From the NCBI GenBank assembly GCA_022478985.1, contig JAKSZP010015913.1, positions 1 to 64,000 of the forward strand: DNA of 64,000 bases, given 5' to 3'. Shown piece after piece: positions 11,490 to 21,837 of this stretch; the stretch's first letter is position 1; every line of letters begins with the position of its first letter. The DNA comes from Massospora cicadina. Taxonomy: Eukaryota > Entomophthoromycota > Entomophthoromycetes > Entomophthorales > Entomophthoraceae. The translations under genes were made by a program, and so were the position numbers. The notes beneath the pieces are model-generated. The model made no database searches, was not told the DNA's origin, and saw only the letters and a list, made by a program, of their open reading frames with translations.

Positions 11490-11990
11490 TTGGGGCTCCT
11501 CTTTTCAAGTTGTTAAAGAAAAACGCTTCCTTCAATTGGAAGGAACAATGTCAGAACACTTTTGATGTGTTGCAAACTGCATTAGCAAGCGCACCCATTT
11601 TGCAATATCCCAACTTTGACAAACAGTTCATAGTACAACTGGACGCATCCCTCACCGCGATAGGGGCAGTGTTATCCCAAAAGGACGATGACAGTGTGGA
11701 GCATCCTGTCACAATCTGTAGTCAAAGCTTGAACTGTCATGAACGAAACTACACCATGACTGAGTGGGAGTGTTTAGTGGTGATTTACGCTTACAAACAG
11801 TTCTGGGTATATCTACATAGGGTATGATTCCAAGTAGTGATGGATCATGCTTCCTTACGTTGGCTCCAAAATCTGTGTGAACCATAAGGATGGCTTGAAC
11901 GCTGGGCGCTGAAGCTCCAGGCGTACAATTTCGAGATTTTACATTGACCAAGGGGCAAAACATCAGAACGCAGACTGTCTTTCTCAGTTG
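11490..11990 (+). pseudogene. Element B RNase H
   Basis: A Ty3-type RNase H follows RT: FIVQLDASLTAIGAVLSQ near 11620-11680, then NYTMTEWECLVVIYAYKQF near 11750-11800. The frame breaks at TGA 11824-11826. The continuation (MDHASLRWLQNL) is visible near 11838-11875, followed by an HTDAD-like end. Confidence 0.8.
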
Positions 11991-12189
11991 CCAACGATTG
12001 CCATCATGGCGGGTTTAGTGGACATAATGTACAAAAAAATGGTGGCGAACAAATACCAGTATGAGCTGCCGCAGGTGATCAAGGTGTTAGATGGACTCAG
12101 GGAGGATACCTTCATACGATGGGAAGAACTATATAAGCGAATTGGAGATTTAATGCTGAGTTTTCCTAAACCTTCATCTAGACCCTCGA

Positions 12190-13102
12190 TTATTATGGAT
12201 GCTCATTGGGCTGTAGGACATGGAGGATTGCAGAAAACGCTGGAGTTTTTATAACCTGATACTTCTGGGAAAGCATGCAGTATGATGTATTGGAAACGGT
12301 TAGCTGTTGCAATCAGTGTCAAGTGGAAAAGTCTTTCTGCAAGAAAACTGCTTACCAACAAGTTAAACCCCAGTTTGAATGGCACACCGTTTCCATTGAT
12401 GTAGTGGGACCTCTGCTGACTAGTGCCAATCAGTCCAAATATATTATCGTTGCCATCAATCATTTGACCCAATGGGTGGAGTCCAGGGCTATCAGCGATT
12501 TGGGCGCGGTCACCACTGCCAAGTTTATTATTGAGTGTATTATACAGAGGCACAGCTGCCTGCAGTTCACCCTGATAAACAACGGAACCAACTTCACTTT
12601 GCATTTCCTGCCAAATTTAAATGAGTTGATGGCGATTTGCGGGGTTTTGACCACCCCCTATCATCTGGAATCAAATGGGATGGTGGATCGAGTCAATGGA
12701 ACTCTAGTGAACATACTCCACAAATTGGTAATAGATCATCCCTCAGAATGGAGTACCCTTCTACCTACTGCTGTGTTCACTTATAATATCAGCTATCATT
12801 CAGCCACTGGTAAGAGTCCATTTCAACTGCTGTATGGTTGACATCCAGCTCTGCCTGCCTTGTTATATTCGTGTGTAGAGGACACTGGTGGTGTAAATCC
12901 TCAGCGATATCTAAATACACTCACAGATACCCTGATCAAGCTGCAAACAGAAGCCTACTCCACCAGTTTGTCCAAGAAGATTCGCAATCAGGTGGCTGAT
13001 CAGAAGCGCCAGAGCGGACTTCTGTTGTTTTCTGTAGGTAACTATGTTTTATTCCACGACCAGCATGGATTTGGACGAAAAAACAAGCTCTCCAACATTT
13101 GA
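12190..13102 (+). pseudogene. Element B integrase
   Basis: The N-terminal HHCC zinc region is broken by a stop at 12252. The core is open from 12275 to 12841. It begins with CNQCQ and the first catalytic Asp in SIDVVGPL. The second catalytic position reads Asn (INNGTNF where DNG is usual), and the third reads Asp (NGMVDRVNGTL where Glu is usual). The C-terminal piece 12860-13102 ends in a DQHGFGRKNKLSN stretch. The protein is inactive on both stops and catalytic changes. Confidence 0.82.
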
Positions 13103-13238
13103 GTTTTCCCATTTGAGATTATTGAGAAGACTGGCATGGATGCTTACACTATTAAGGAACCCACTGGGGGCCAGATTATCAACCAAGTCCATATGAAGTT
13201 CCTCTGAGCATATAAACAGTATGAGCCTATCATCCAGT

Positions 13239-13252
13239 AAAAGGGGGGATAA
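13239..13252 (+). promoter_or_regulatory. Polypurine tract, element B
   Basis: AAAAGGGGGGATAA immediately precedes the 3' LTR and fits a plus-strand priming site. Confidence 0.75.
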
Positions 13253-13728
13253 TATTGGGAAGTTAATATGACTGGATGATACGCTACCCATATTGGCGGA
13301 TCAGAGGGGTTTGAGATGAGTCTCTAGATTTATAAAAAAGGATACACGAATTATAATTGAGTAAAATGATATTCATTGAATCAAGAGGATTTATGCCAAT
13401 GTTCAATACAAATGAGAGTAATTTGGAAAGGGAAGAAGAAAAGAAGATTACAAAGCCAAGGATGCATCCAGCTGGGGGGACTGAGGTATAAAGAGTCTCC
13501 CAGAAGATTAAAGAGGCTAGTCTTTTTATGAGGGAAAAGGGAGCGCAGAGAAGTTTGCGATTTATATTAAATAAAGGTAGAAATAAGGGGCGATAGCTCC
13601 ATATATATTTTATCAAAGTTTTATTAAGAAGTCAGTGATCCTCATATCATCCAGTTTGGTTGCTCAGTGGCTAATACCCTGTGCAAATCCAACTTGGCGG
13701 AATTGAGCCCAGACGCCAAGAATTGACA
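13253..13728 (+). repeat. Element B 3' LTR
   Basis: Partner of 6387-6863. Its terminal TG has mutated to TA. It ends GAATTGACA before TSD CTTCC. Confidence 0.92.
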
Positions 13729-13733
13729 CTTCC

Positions 13734-14710
13734 CTTCTTGAGTTGTATGGCTAAGGAGATCATGGTTCTACATATGGCCACACTTACCAGTGGGCGAAGG
13801 TTAAAAAAGCGTTGATTAAAGAATTTAGTTCCAAGAAGAGTTTACAATGGCAAAAAAGGCCTTTATGGGCCTTAGCCTGAAAGAGGGAGAATTAATCCCC
13901 TTTTTTATTGAGCAATTCTATAGTAAAGCTCTCCTCTGCTGCTGGACAAACTGCTTCCTCTATATGATGCTATTGCTGCTATTATAGCTGACTTGGCCTT
14001 TCCTATTTTGCAATTAATATCTCTGTAGTCAAGCGCACCTTCCAAACTGTATGGGATATCAAAGAGGCTCTGATAGCAGTGGCTGACTTTCATGAACCTG
14101 AACTTCTACAAAGAGCTCCAAAGGGAGAATCAACTCTGACCCTTCAGCCTCTTCTATAGCTGTCTCCCACTAGAACCCAGCTTCTACAGAGCTGCAGCGA
14201 TAAGATACTCCTCCAACATGTGAGGATAGTCAGAAAATACTGATAGTTATGGGGCAGCGCTCCCCTCCATCTTCAGTTTCAAAAGCTCAGCTGGTGAGGT
14301 CAGTTATCATTTTGCCCTGTTCTCTTCTTTTCAAGCAGTCTACTAAGGTTGATAAAATATCACATCCCTCCAAGCCACTGTCTCAATTCCCCTCAGCCCC
14401 ACCTCAGGCTACCCCTAGTTCAAAACCTGTTGTCATGGGGCAGCCCAAGCCTGTCACTTCTAAGGCAAAAGTCAAAGACATTACACTTCCAACGCCTCCC
14501 CCAAAAGTTGGTGCAGCAACAATACTCCCTTCAAAAGTCAAAAGGGTAGATGAGCGCCAAAAAACCCTCTCATGTGAGGAGATCAAGCTGATTTCTCAGC
14601 CCCCTCTTAGTAACTCGTTGAGGTGCATTTACAATCCCTCTGATGATGAGTCTGAAGGGAGTGGTGAAGACGCAGGCTATTATGACTTGGGAGCCTCAAT
14701 GGAAGTGTAG
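13734..14710 (+). pseudogene. Element A gag, 3' part and linker
   Basis: Reading resumes after B with AKVKKALIKEFSSKKSLQW, which matches element D Gag near 44510-44570 (AEVKEALLAEFGSKKSLNRD). Several stops follow. A Pro/Ser-rich linker is open at 14249-14710 and ends acidic. No zinc knuckle was found. Confidence 0.7.
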
Positions 14711-14967
14711 ATTCCGGATAGGTTGAGGCCTGAAAGAATTGATATAGCCATGATACCATGATGAACCTTTCTCCAACAGTTGTTGAGATTTTCAAAAGTG
14801 ATCAATACTGCTAGTGAAGCTGACCAGCTTATTAGTACAGTGATCCAATCTACTCAGAATGGTGATACCCTCCAATCTATTAAAGATAAATACCCTGTGA
14901 TGGCCCAACACCTTGCCACCACTCTCCATTTGAAGGTGGTTCTCACCCTCCCCCTACTTTTGGTAGC

Positions 14968-15758
14968 ATGATAACCAAGGTAGAGGTTGTCATCAATAAG
15001 GTGCGAGTTCTAGCCATCCTTGATATGGGTGCTCCATTGAACATGGTTTCTTCAAAGATCATCAACAAAATTAAGTTGGCGCCTGATATGGACTATACGC
15101 AAGAGTTTGGAACTGGGGGCCCAACAACACACAAGCTACTGGATCCTACTCTTTTCTACCCATACAAATTGGTAAACTCCTACTGTCTGCCCCGCTGTGG
15201 CATTAAACAATAACGCATATGACCTAATTAATGGCAGCCAACACATGATAGAATATGACGGAATCATTAATATGAAACATGGATTTCTCTCCCTTCTAAA
15301 TTACAACGTTCCCCTAGACTTTACCAACAATGAGCTCAAAAAAGGAATACACCTGCGTCGTTGAGTACTCTTCCTCTGCCCTTACTCTTATTTATACCAC
15401 ATCGTGCAGAGACACAAAAAAGCTGCCTGACTCCGTGGATGCTTCAGAGGTCATTTCATTGTATGCGTCAGAGGAGGTAGTAGTCAAAGATGGTGAACAA
15501 AAGAGGATAGACACCAAAATTGCCATGCAAATCACCCACAACTGCCTTCTTCACTTAACAAGCATTTATAAAATAAGTTCTTTGGAACCTCAGGTGTTGC
15601 CAGGTATTCTAGACCCTTCCTGCCAGCAACCTATTAATCTTCTTCTGGGGAATATCACTAATAAGGAAATGGTTGTAAAGAAGCATCAGGAGATTCAAAA
15701 CCCCTTCTGGTTCCAATTGAGGACATCCAACAAGTCCATTATATTGGGTCTATGCTAG
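14968..15758 (+). pseudogene. Element A protease and spacer
   Basis: Retropepsin block AILDMGAPLNMVSSKIINK at about 15012-15068, with DMG in place of DTG (codons 15022-15030). Element D has DTG in the same place. The frame closes at 15213. An open spacer at 15330-15758 corresponds to D at 45900-46240 and has no recognisable domain. Confidence 0.75.
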
Positions 15759-15959
15759 ATATGGGAATACCCATCGACCAAATGATATGTACTTTGCCCA
15801 AAGTTTAAATTTCTGATGATCTAACTTTCGCTGAGCTTTATAAAGTTCATTCTTTACTGGAGCCTTATAGTGACATTTTCTTTAAATCTGATACTACTAT
15901 GGGCATATGAAGGGTTGGACTCATACCATTGATGTTGGTGATGCCAAGCTATTTGCCAA

Positions 15960-17200
15960 ACCTTATAGGTAATTAAAAGTTGAGGAGCTCCAGATGAGGA
16001 CAAGGCTTAAACAGTCACTGGACGCGGGGCTACTGGTGCATTCTCAAATCCCTTGGTCATCTCTACTTTTGCTCATAAAAAAGAAGAATTATGGCATCAG
16101 GTAGTTATGGACTACCGCAAACTTAACATCCTCATCAAGAAGGACAGCTACCCGTTCCCCCTAATTGACGACGCTCTGGCCCAACTCTCTGGGTCCAAGT
16201 TCTTTTCCACCATAGACTTGGCTTGCGGATACTGGCAGATGGACCTTTCTCCGCAAGACCAGGAAAAGTGTGTACTTATCTGCAGTGAGGGTCTCTTCCA
16301 ACCTATACAACTACCATAAGGGTTGTGCAATGTTCCTGCAACTTTCCAGTGAGCCATGGACCACATCATTCAGGATTTGAAGCTTAGATGCGTAATTGTC
16401 TATCTTGACAATATCACCATCTTCTTCCAAACGTTCAATTAACACCTTTCACACTTAAATGAAGTTTTCTAACGCCTGCGGGCCTCTCACATAAATCTGA
16501 AGCCCTATAAATGTATATTCTTTCAGAAGAAGTTGGATTATCTGGGCCACTCCATCTCTCCAGATGGGATCCAGCCTCTCTATGATAAGGTTGAACCAAT
16601 ATCCAAAATGCCTGCCCCCAAAACCCTCCACAATATTCAGGTGTTCTTGGGCATGATGGTATAATACTATCAACTCATCCCCTGAATTTGCTTAGCTCAG
16701 TGATCCCTCATACGCCTTTTAGCTAAGAACACCCCTTTCCATTGGGGAGAGGAACAACAGGCTGCTTTTGAAATGCTAAAAAAGCTGCTGCAGCGACGGC
16801 TAATCCTACGCCACCCTGACTATAGTAAACCCTTCATGCTGTTTACTGATGCCTCTGACTACGCAATTGGAGATATCTTGGCTCAACTGGATGAGCATAG
16901 GGTTGCTTATCTCGTTTCATACTTCAGCAAGATGCTTTCTAAGACGGAATGCAAATATAGCGTCACTGAGAAGGAGTGCCTTGCCGTCTTGCTTGCTGTT
17001 AAATATAATCGCCTTTATTATATGGGACCTCATTTAAAGTGGTTACTAACCACTCCTCTTTAAAGTGGTTACAGAATATGAAAGATCCCACTGGTTGGTT
17101 GGCACGCTGGGCTTTGAAGCTCTAGCACTATGATATGACCATTGAGCACCATGCTGGGATGAGCCACATGAATTACAATGGTTTGACTTGGATGTCCCAT
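15960..17200 (+). pseudogene. Element A RT and RNase H
   Basis: RT is recognisable from 16053 (MDYRKLNILIKKDSYPFPLI, then FSTIDLACGYWQMDL). Near 16315-16440 the frame holds stops and the catalytic box is YLDN (16401-16412), with the second Asp lost. RNase H is open at 16773-17063 (FMLFTDASDYAIGDIL, then KYSVTEKECLAVLLAVK). A duplicated word ..GTGGTTAC.. near 17038-17070 disrupts it. Confidence 0.85.
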
Positions 17201-17378
17201 CTTTCACTGAGATAATAGTGAAGCAGAGAGGCTACATGACCTCCTAATGACCCCTGACGCTTGGTAGGATGAGGATGAACCTATCCAGAATATGCTAGCT
17301 CAACACTCCCATAACCATAAGATGGATGATTGGAATCTATACAAAAAGTAGGGGTGAACTGGCTATCCTACCTGTCAT

Positions 17379-18290
17379 GTTCACATGACTATATTGAAGG
17401 GGTCAATTGCCAGGACAAGGCTGGGCACCAAGAGTCCAATAAGGTTAATATTTAGGACCTTTCTGACTTAAGGCACACATTAGACCAACGCTGGGTGCAG
17501 GCCAGGTATGCCCAGGTTGGTTCAGAGGAAGTGCAAGTTGCCCAGCCATGTGTAACAGCAATAGCATTAAAATGGATGTGCTATCTTTTAAATAATCATG
17601 GCTCAATTTAGTTACTTGGTAAACAGGGGTTCAAAACCCATTCAATTTATGAAATTTCTAACTCAGGTCAGCCTTGAATTCGATCAATAACTCAAGTTTG
17701 GTTGATTTCAAAGTATGTTACTCTGTCAGATGAAAGCATGCACTTATTGGCGCAAGGCTTAGTACCACTTTCACCAATCAATAATTCCATTAAAGTAGCT
17801 TAAATATGTTTATTCAAGATCAACCTTTCTTGTTGGTCATCTTCGCCTTTAATAAAACCTTTGTTAGTTTTATGTTTTTTTATGTTAAGTTTGGGTGAAC
17901 CTGTGAACAGTCCTCTTTGAATAGATCTCATGAAATGTTAGCAATGTTATTTGTACAAAATTCACCCTCTCATCTGGCACACAGCTGGTCCGCTTTGGTC
18001 CTCTCCATACTGAAGCACCCTTGCACTCCTGCCTAGAACATCACTTGGATATGGACTCCTATTTGGGGTCTACCCAAGTCTTGCTGTTTGTACAATTCCT
18101 ATTACTCTACTCCACGCTTAACACCCTCACCTTATGTTACTAATTGCTCAAGCACCCTCTGCGGGGCTAATCTTCCTCTAATACTGACAACTAGCTCCCT
18201 TGCATTGGGCTTGTGCACCGTGCACCACCTCTCTGGGAACTGGTGAGTTATAGACACTCTCCTGACACTACCTCTGACCATCTGAGCAAT
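17379..18290. mobile_element. Unclassified insertion of about 0.9 kb in element A
   Basis: Element D has only about 30 bp between the parts of pol that flank this block, so about 0.9 kb has been added. A 10-bp direct repeat TACCTGTCAT occurs at 17369-17378 and 18291-18300. D also has two TACCT words here, so the repeat may not be a true TSD, and the boundaries are good to about 15 bp. Inside there is a B-box-like GGGGTTCAAAACCC (17627-17640) and an AATAAAAC polyadenylation-like word (17852). No ORF or known family was recognised. Confidence 0.5.
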
Positions 18291-18301
18291 TACCTGTCAT
18301 T

Positions 18302-19330
18302 ATGGAGTCTCATGCCATCCTAAGGCATAATGGAGTTCAAAAAACCTATGAGTGGGTGAAAGAACGCTACTACTGGATAGGAATCATGGAGACCATCATC
18401 AAAGTTCTAGACGCCTATTTGATATGTAAAAAGCAATCCATCTTCAAAACAAGGTATCTTTATCAACCTACCACTCCACAACAGCCCTTCTACACAATAA
18501 ACCTAGTTGTGGTTGGCCCTCTACCCCAAACTACAGATATAAATCGATATATTTTGGTAGGGATTGATCAGTTTAACAAATGGATCAAGGCTGTGGCTCT
18601 TCTAGCTCAGATGGCCAAAGCTACTGCCACTTTTCTCTATCAGTATATCTTCACTCAACATGGTTGCCCCCAAGTTTTTCTCTGTGATGATGGTAAAAAC
18701 TTCACCTCCTGAGTGGTGAAGATCCTTGCTACCTCCATGCGCATGCAACAGCTCTTTTTGCCCCCTACAACTCCTCAACCAATGGTACCATAAAAAGAGC
18801 CAATGGGATCATAGTCTCTATATTATGAAAAATGGCCACTTAAGACCCCCTTCACTGCAATCTGTACTTACCATGTGCCCTCTTGGCCTACCATATCAGT
18901 TACCACCAGATCCTTAAGATATCTCCATTCCATGTGTTGTATTAACGAAAACCTAGGGTGCCAGCATTATTGACCAAATAAATTTTCACTGATAGGATTG
19001 ACCCTGAGCAAGTTATGAAGAAGTGGCTCAACACATCATTCAGTTATAATCAGAGGCTATGACAAATTTGGTCAGAACTAACACAAAAGAGGGTCAATCC
19101 GCTAATAAGCTCTGGCCCCATCTTCCTTCCCTCCAAGTATCTGACTTGGTGCTTTACTACCACCATCATATCATCCCTAGAAGAGAGAAACTTGGGTCTA
19201 TTTGGTAAGGACCATTTGTAGTTACTTACAAGTAAGAGGAGGAGTACTCCATCAAATCTCTTGCTACAGAAGTTACTATCAACTGAATTCATGGCTGATT
19301 CTTGCAGCCTTATTCTCCCCCCAAACACTC
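18302..19330 (+). pseudogene. Element A integrase
   Basis: Open at 18302-18712. It starts in the zinc region (SHAILRHNGVQKTYEWVK), with one Cys retained in LICKKQ and the first of the pair replaced. The core has NLVVVGPLPQ where Asp is expected (Val), and DDGKNFTS at the second catalytic site. The rest is broken, but it aligns with element D up to a GPF/RPYF-type C-terminus near 19200-19310. It ends just before the PPT. Confidence 0.78.
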
Positions 19331-19331
19331 T

Positions 19332-19343
19332 TGAAGGGGGTGA
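19332..19343 (+). promoter_or_regulatory. Polypurine tract, element A
   Basis: TGAAGGGGGTGA abuts the 3' LTR. Element D has TGAGGGGGGTGA in the same place. Confidence 0.72.
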
Positions 19344-20069
19344 TGTTGGACAATTACAAGTCTGATGTTGTATTAAGAGTGATTCAGGTTTCAAACTAAA
19401 TGACATTGGCCAAAAAACCATGGTCAATTCTTGGTGAAACCTCACAAATCAGGGGTAAAACAATTACCCCAAATCCTCAGCTAAACTACATTATTTCTAG
19501 TAGCAGGGTAATGCCAACCCTGGGAAAAATCAGAGGAGTTGTTCTGAGGGTACTCTCCACCCCCTCACTAACTTAGCCAAAACACCTACCCATGACCACC
19601 CACTTTTGTAGTCTTGGAGGGGGTTGCATCAGGTGATAATATTTTTCTGCCTTCCAATTGGTATAAATACATTAAATCCCTTTCTCACAGGTTCATCTTT
19701 CTCAGCTATCAATTCACCATCTGCCCTTGCATTGAAGTGAGGCGAGTTCCATCCAATCTGATAGGCCAATAGCTCATATTATCTAATTCAGACTTTACTA
19801 AGCAATCTAAACTTTGACTCTCAACATTTTAAATATTAAGTATTGACTTATTAAGAGGGTTTACTTCTTGATTCCAGTATTGCAACTAATAAAAACTATT
19901 AAAAATCAATTTTTTATTTTGGTTGTAGTTTTATCATTTTTAATTATAAAAGTGGTTGACAACCTCTATTACTTATCCCACATTAGAGAACTAACTTCTC
20001 CTGCGCACAATTGTTGGAATTATATGTTAAAAATGCACCAGAAATCAAAACAAACCCCAAATTCCAACA
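19344..20069 (+). repeat. Element A 3' LTR
   Basis: 726 bp partner of 5341-6064, with the same TATAAATA promoter word at 19662-19669. Confidence 0.9.
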
Positions 20070-20096
20070 AAAAGTGAAAAAATAAAAAGTAAAAAA

Positions 20097-20127
<31 letters not shown>

Positions 20128-20260
20128 CAAAAAAGTTGCACTAAAAAGAAAAAATAAATTCTTTGCAAAATAATTATCTTAAATCTTTTTATTCATGTAC
20201 AACTGCAAAAAAGGCAAGGCATGTGTACCTACATATAATCATATATGCAATATACATTTG
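20070..20260 (+). repeat. Dispersed repeat R1, copy b, with (AAAAC)n
   Basis: It contains AAAAAGTTGCACTAAAAAG, TTCTTTGCAAAATAATTA and TTATTCATGTACAACTGC in the same order as copy a at 5009-5190. An (AAAAC)6 microsatellite occupies about 20099-20133. Element A inserted at the start of this unit. Confidence 0.68.
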
Positions 20261-20283
20261 TTTATATTATATACTGCAGAGTT

Positions 20284-20301
20284 ACCTGGCATTGCTCAGG
20301 T
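20284..20301 (+). repeat. R2 hairpin head, copy 1
   Basis: ACCTG and CAGGT pair perfectly around the loop GCATTGCT. It follows R1 copy b directly, as another hairpin follows R1 copy c on the minus strand near 26550. Confidence 0.65.
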
Positions 20302-20379
20302 TTAAATATTATCAGCCAATTTGAACTGATTAATTTAGGTTCTATATTATAGATAACACAAAATTGCTTACTTATTACA

Positions 20380-20790
20380 ATTGAACATATCAAACTGATT
20401 AATCACCACCACTTTCCCAATACAGTTGAAAATATCAAATTAATCAAAAACCACCAATTACTTAGCTAAACCTAAATAAGTTTATCAAATTACACTAATA
20501 CCATCAAACTACTTGATAATGCTAAAGAACCTATTAAATTAACCAAAACCTATCAACCACATAGCTAAAACCAATTGAGTGTAAGAAACAACCAAATTTT
20601 AACAAAACCTTGCCCAAAATAAAAAAGTTAGATCAATTTAACCAAAATTCACCAACACTTAGCTAAATCTAATTTAAATATTAAATCAATAACTCTTTTA
20701 CCAACCAAGTACCTAAAACTATTAGATCTATCAAATTAACCAAAAAGCACTGACTACTTAGCTAATTAAAATTAGACCTATCAGGTCAAT
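20380..20790 (+). repeat. Degenerate minisatellite R3, block 1
   Basis: About eight diverged units of roughly 50 bp. Each contains variants of ATCAAATTAACCAAAAA, CCACTAACYACTTAGC and TAAACCTAATT. The same unit recurs near 22160-22300, 25290-25450 and 25905-26160. No coding potential. Confidence 0.55.
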
Positions 20791-21127
20791 CTGTACCATA
20801 ATGCTAACAAAACATCTTTAATCTAAAAAATATTATGTGTATATATGTCATATATCATCTTTTAGACTACCAAACCAAATCCAACCTAACTTGGCACAGA
20901 TATTTTATAAAATAGAGAAACAACTCAAACAGGTATTCTAAAGTTATAATAAGAAAAATAAAATAAAGTAGTTATTTTAAAAATGAATGGATGATAAATA
21001 GTTAAGTTAACATATCCTTTTGGGTAAGGATGGTCATAACTAAGTTATCATTGCATACCAATATTCTGAACCAAGATAGCAAATAGCAAGGCAGTCCATG
21101 AAGCTTCTAGCATATTAGAGTACTGAT

Positions 21128-21707
21128 TGTAATGATCAAGTCTAACTCAATTGTTGCATTCTGACTTGGATTCAGATTTTCCAAATCTGAGTCAGATCAC
21201 TTTTAGATATTTTTGGTTCAGTCATTTTGGGCGCTGGGTTGTGCCTCACCTGTTGTAGATTAGGCTTGTGCAAGCCTAATCAATGATTTGGGTAAGGCCC
21301 ACAAAGTGCTGCCTTTATAAAGCGTGCCTGCCCATTCAAAATTCACTTTAGAATTCTACAAGGACACCCTAGTATTCTCTACTTGGGGAGCATTGTCAGT
21401 TGCTCCCCAAATGAGCTATTGACAACAGGGTCTTTTTATATCCAAAATAAAAATAAAGGTTGATTTGGGGTTCACATACCTCGCTTACCTGTGGTCTTTT
21501 TCCCTGTTGAGAAGCTATTTCTAGCAGGTTGGGATGTTCCAACTCCCCAGAGGACCTTGCATAACCAACCAGGATTAGGGGAGCGTTGGGTTTGTTGGGT
21601 GCTGAGGGTACCTCTCCCAACATGGTTGGCCAGTTTGGTTGCTTGTCAGTGCACCAAAAAATATTTATATATGGCAGTCAGAACTGAAGTTTTTCTGGTC
21701 CATGACA
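21128..21707 (+). mobile_element. Solo LTR inside SINE S1
   Basis: 580 bp starting TGTAATGATC and ending CCATGACA. Flanking bases are CTGAT (21123-21127) and CTGAG (21708-21712), a 5-bp TSD with one mismatch. Removing it restores a continuous SINE. It carries TATAAAG (21316-21322) and an AAATAAAAATAAAGG polyadenylation-like stretch near 21440. Its TGTAA..CATGACA ends resemble those of element C, but the body was not matched. It is the scar of LTR-LTR recombination. Confidence 0.8.
21316..21322 (+). promoter_or_regulatory. TATA box in solo LTR
   Basis: TATAAAG in the middle of the solo LTR, about 190 bp from its start. Confidence 0.5.
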
Positions 21708-21837
21708 CTGAGGTGGAGGTTTTTAGGTTTTATCCTCTTTTTCAATTAATTTAATTCCCCATCAATTGGTGTCATATCATCCCCAGGTTGGCCCACATCA
21801 AATAAATTTAGATTATATTATATTTAAGCTAACATAT

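Larger units (their letters stand above)
6387..13728 (+). mobile_element. Ty3/gypsy LTR retrotransposon B, nested in A
   Basis: The LTRs are 6387-6863 and 13253-13728 (477 and 476 bp). The 5' LTR begins TG and both end in CA. The target duplication CTTCC is at 6382-6386 and 13729-13733, exact. The element is 7.3 kb and runs PBS, a long coiled-coil-rich gag region, zinc knuckle, protease, RT, RNase H, integrase and PPT. The RT keeps YLDD, but other catalytic residues have gone: protease DTG is DMG, and integrase Asp and Glu are Asn and Asp. Stops occur throughout. The LTRs are more alike than those of A, which fits its later arrival. Remnant E at 59-62 kb is a relative. Confidence 0.93.
5341..20069 (+). 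mobile_element. Ty3/gypsy LTR retrotransposon A (host of nested element B)
   Basis: The two LTRs (5341-6064 and 19344-20069) start TGTYRGACAATTACAAGTCTGA and align along their whole length. The flanking 5-bp repeats are AAGAG (5336-5340) and AAAAG (20070-20074), differing at one base. Order is LTR, PBS, gag, protease, RT, RNase H, integrase, PPT, LTR, which is the Ty3/gypsy order. Element B (6387-13728) is inserted in gag, and an unclassified insertion of about 0.9 kb sits between RNase H and integrase. Without them A would be about 6.5 kb. All frames are broken and the RT box has decayed to YLDN. It shares LTR start, PPT and PBS with element D. Confidence 0.9.
21016..21823 (+). mobile_element. 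SINE S1, copy 1, 5'-truncated and split by a solo LTR
   Basis: The part 21016-21127 matches the body of SINE S1 (GAACCAAGATAGCAAATAGC). The part 21713-21807 matches its 3' half, including the tail CCCCAGGTTGGCCCACATCAA. The tRNA-like head is missing. A 14-bp TSD flanks the whole (TTAAGTTAACATAT at 21002-21015 and TTAAGCTAACATAT at 21824-21837, one mismatch). The head was therefore lost at insertion, as in target-primed reverse transcription. The solo LTR at 21128-21707 came later. Confidence 0.78.
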
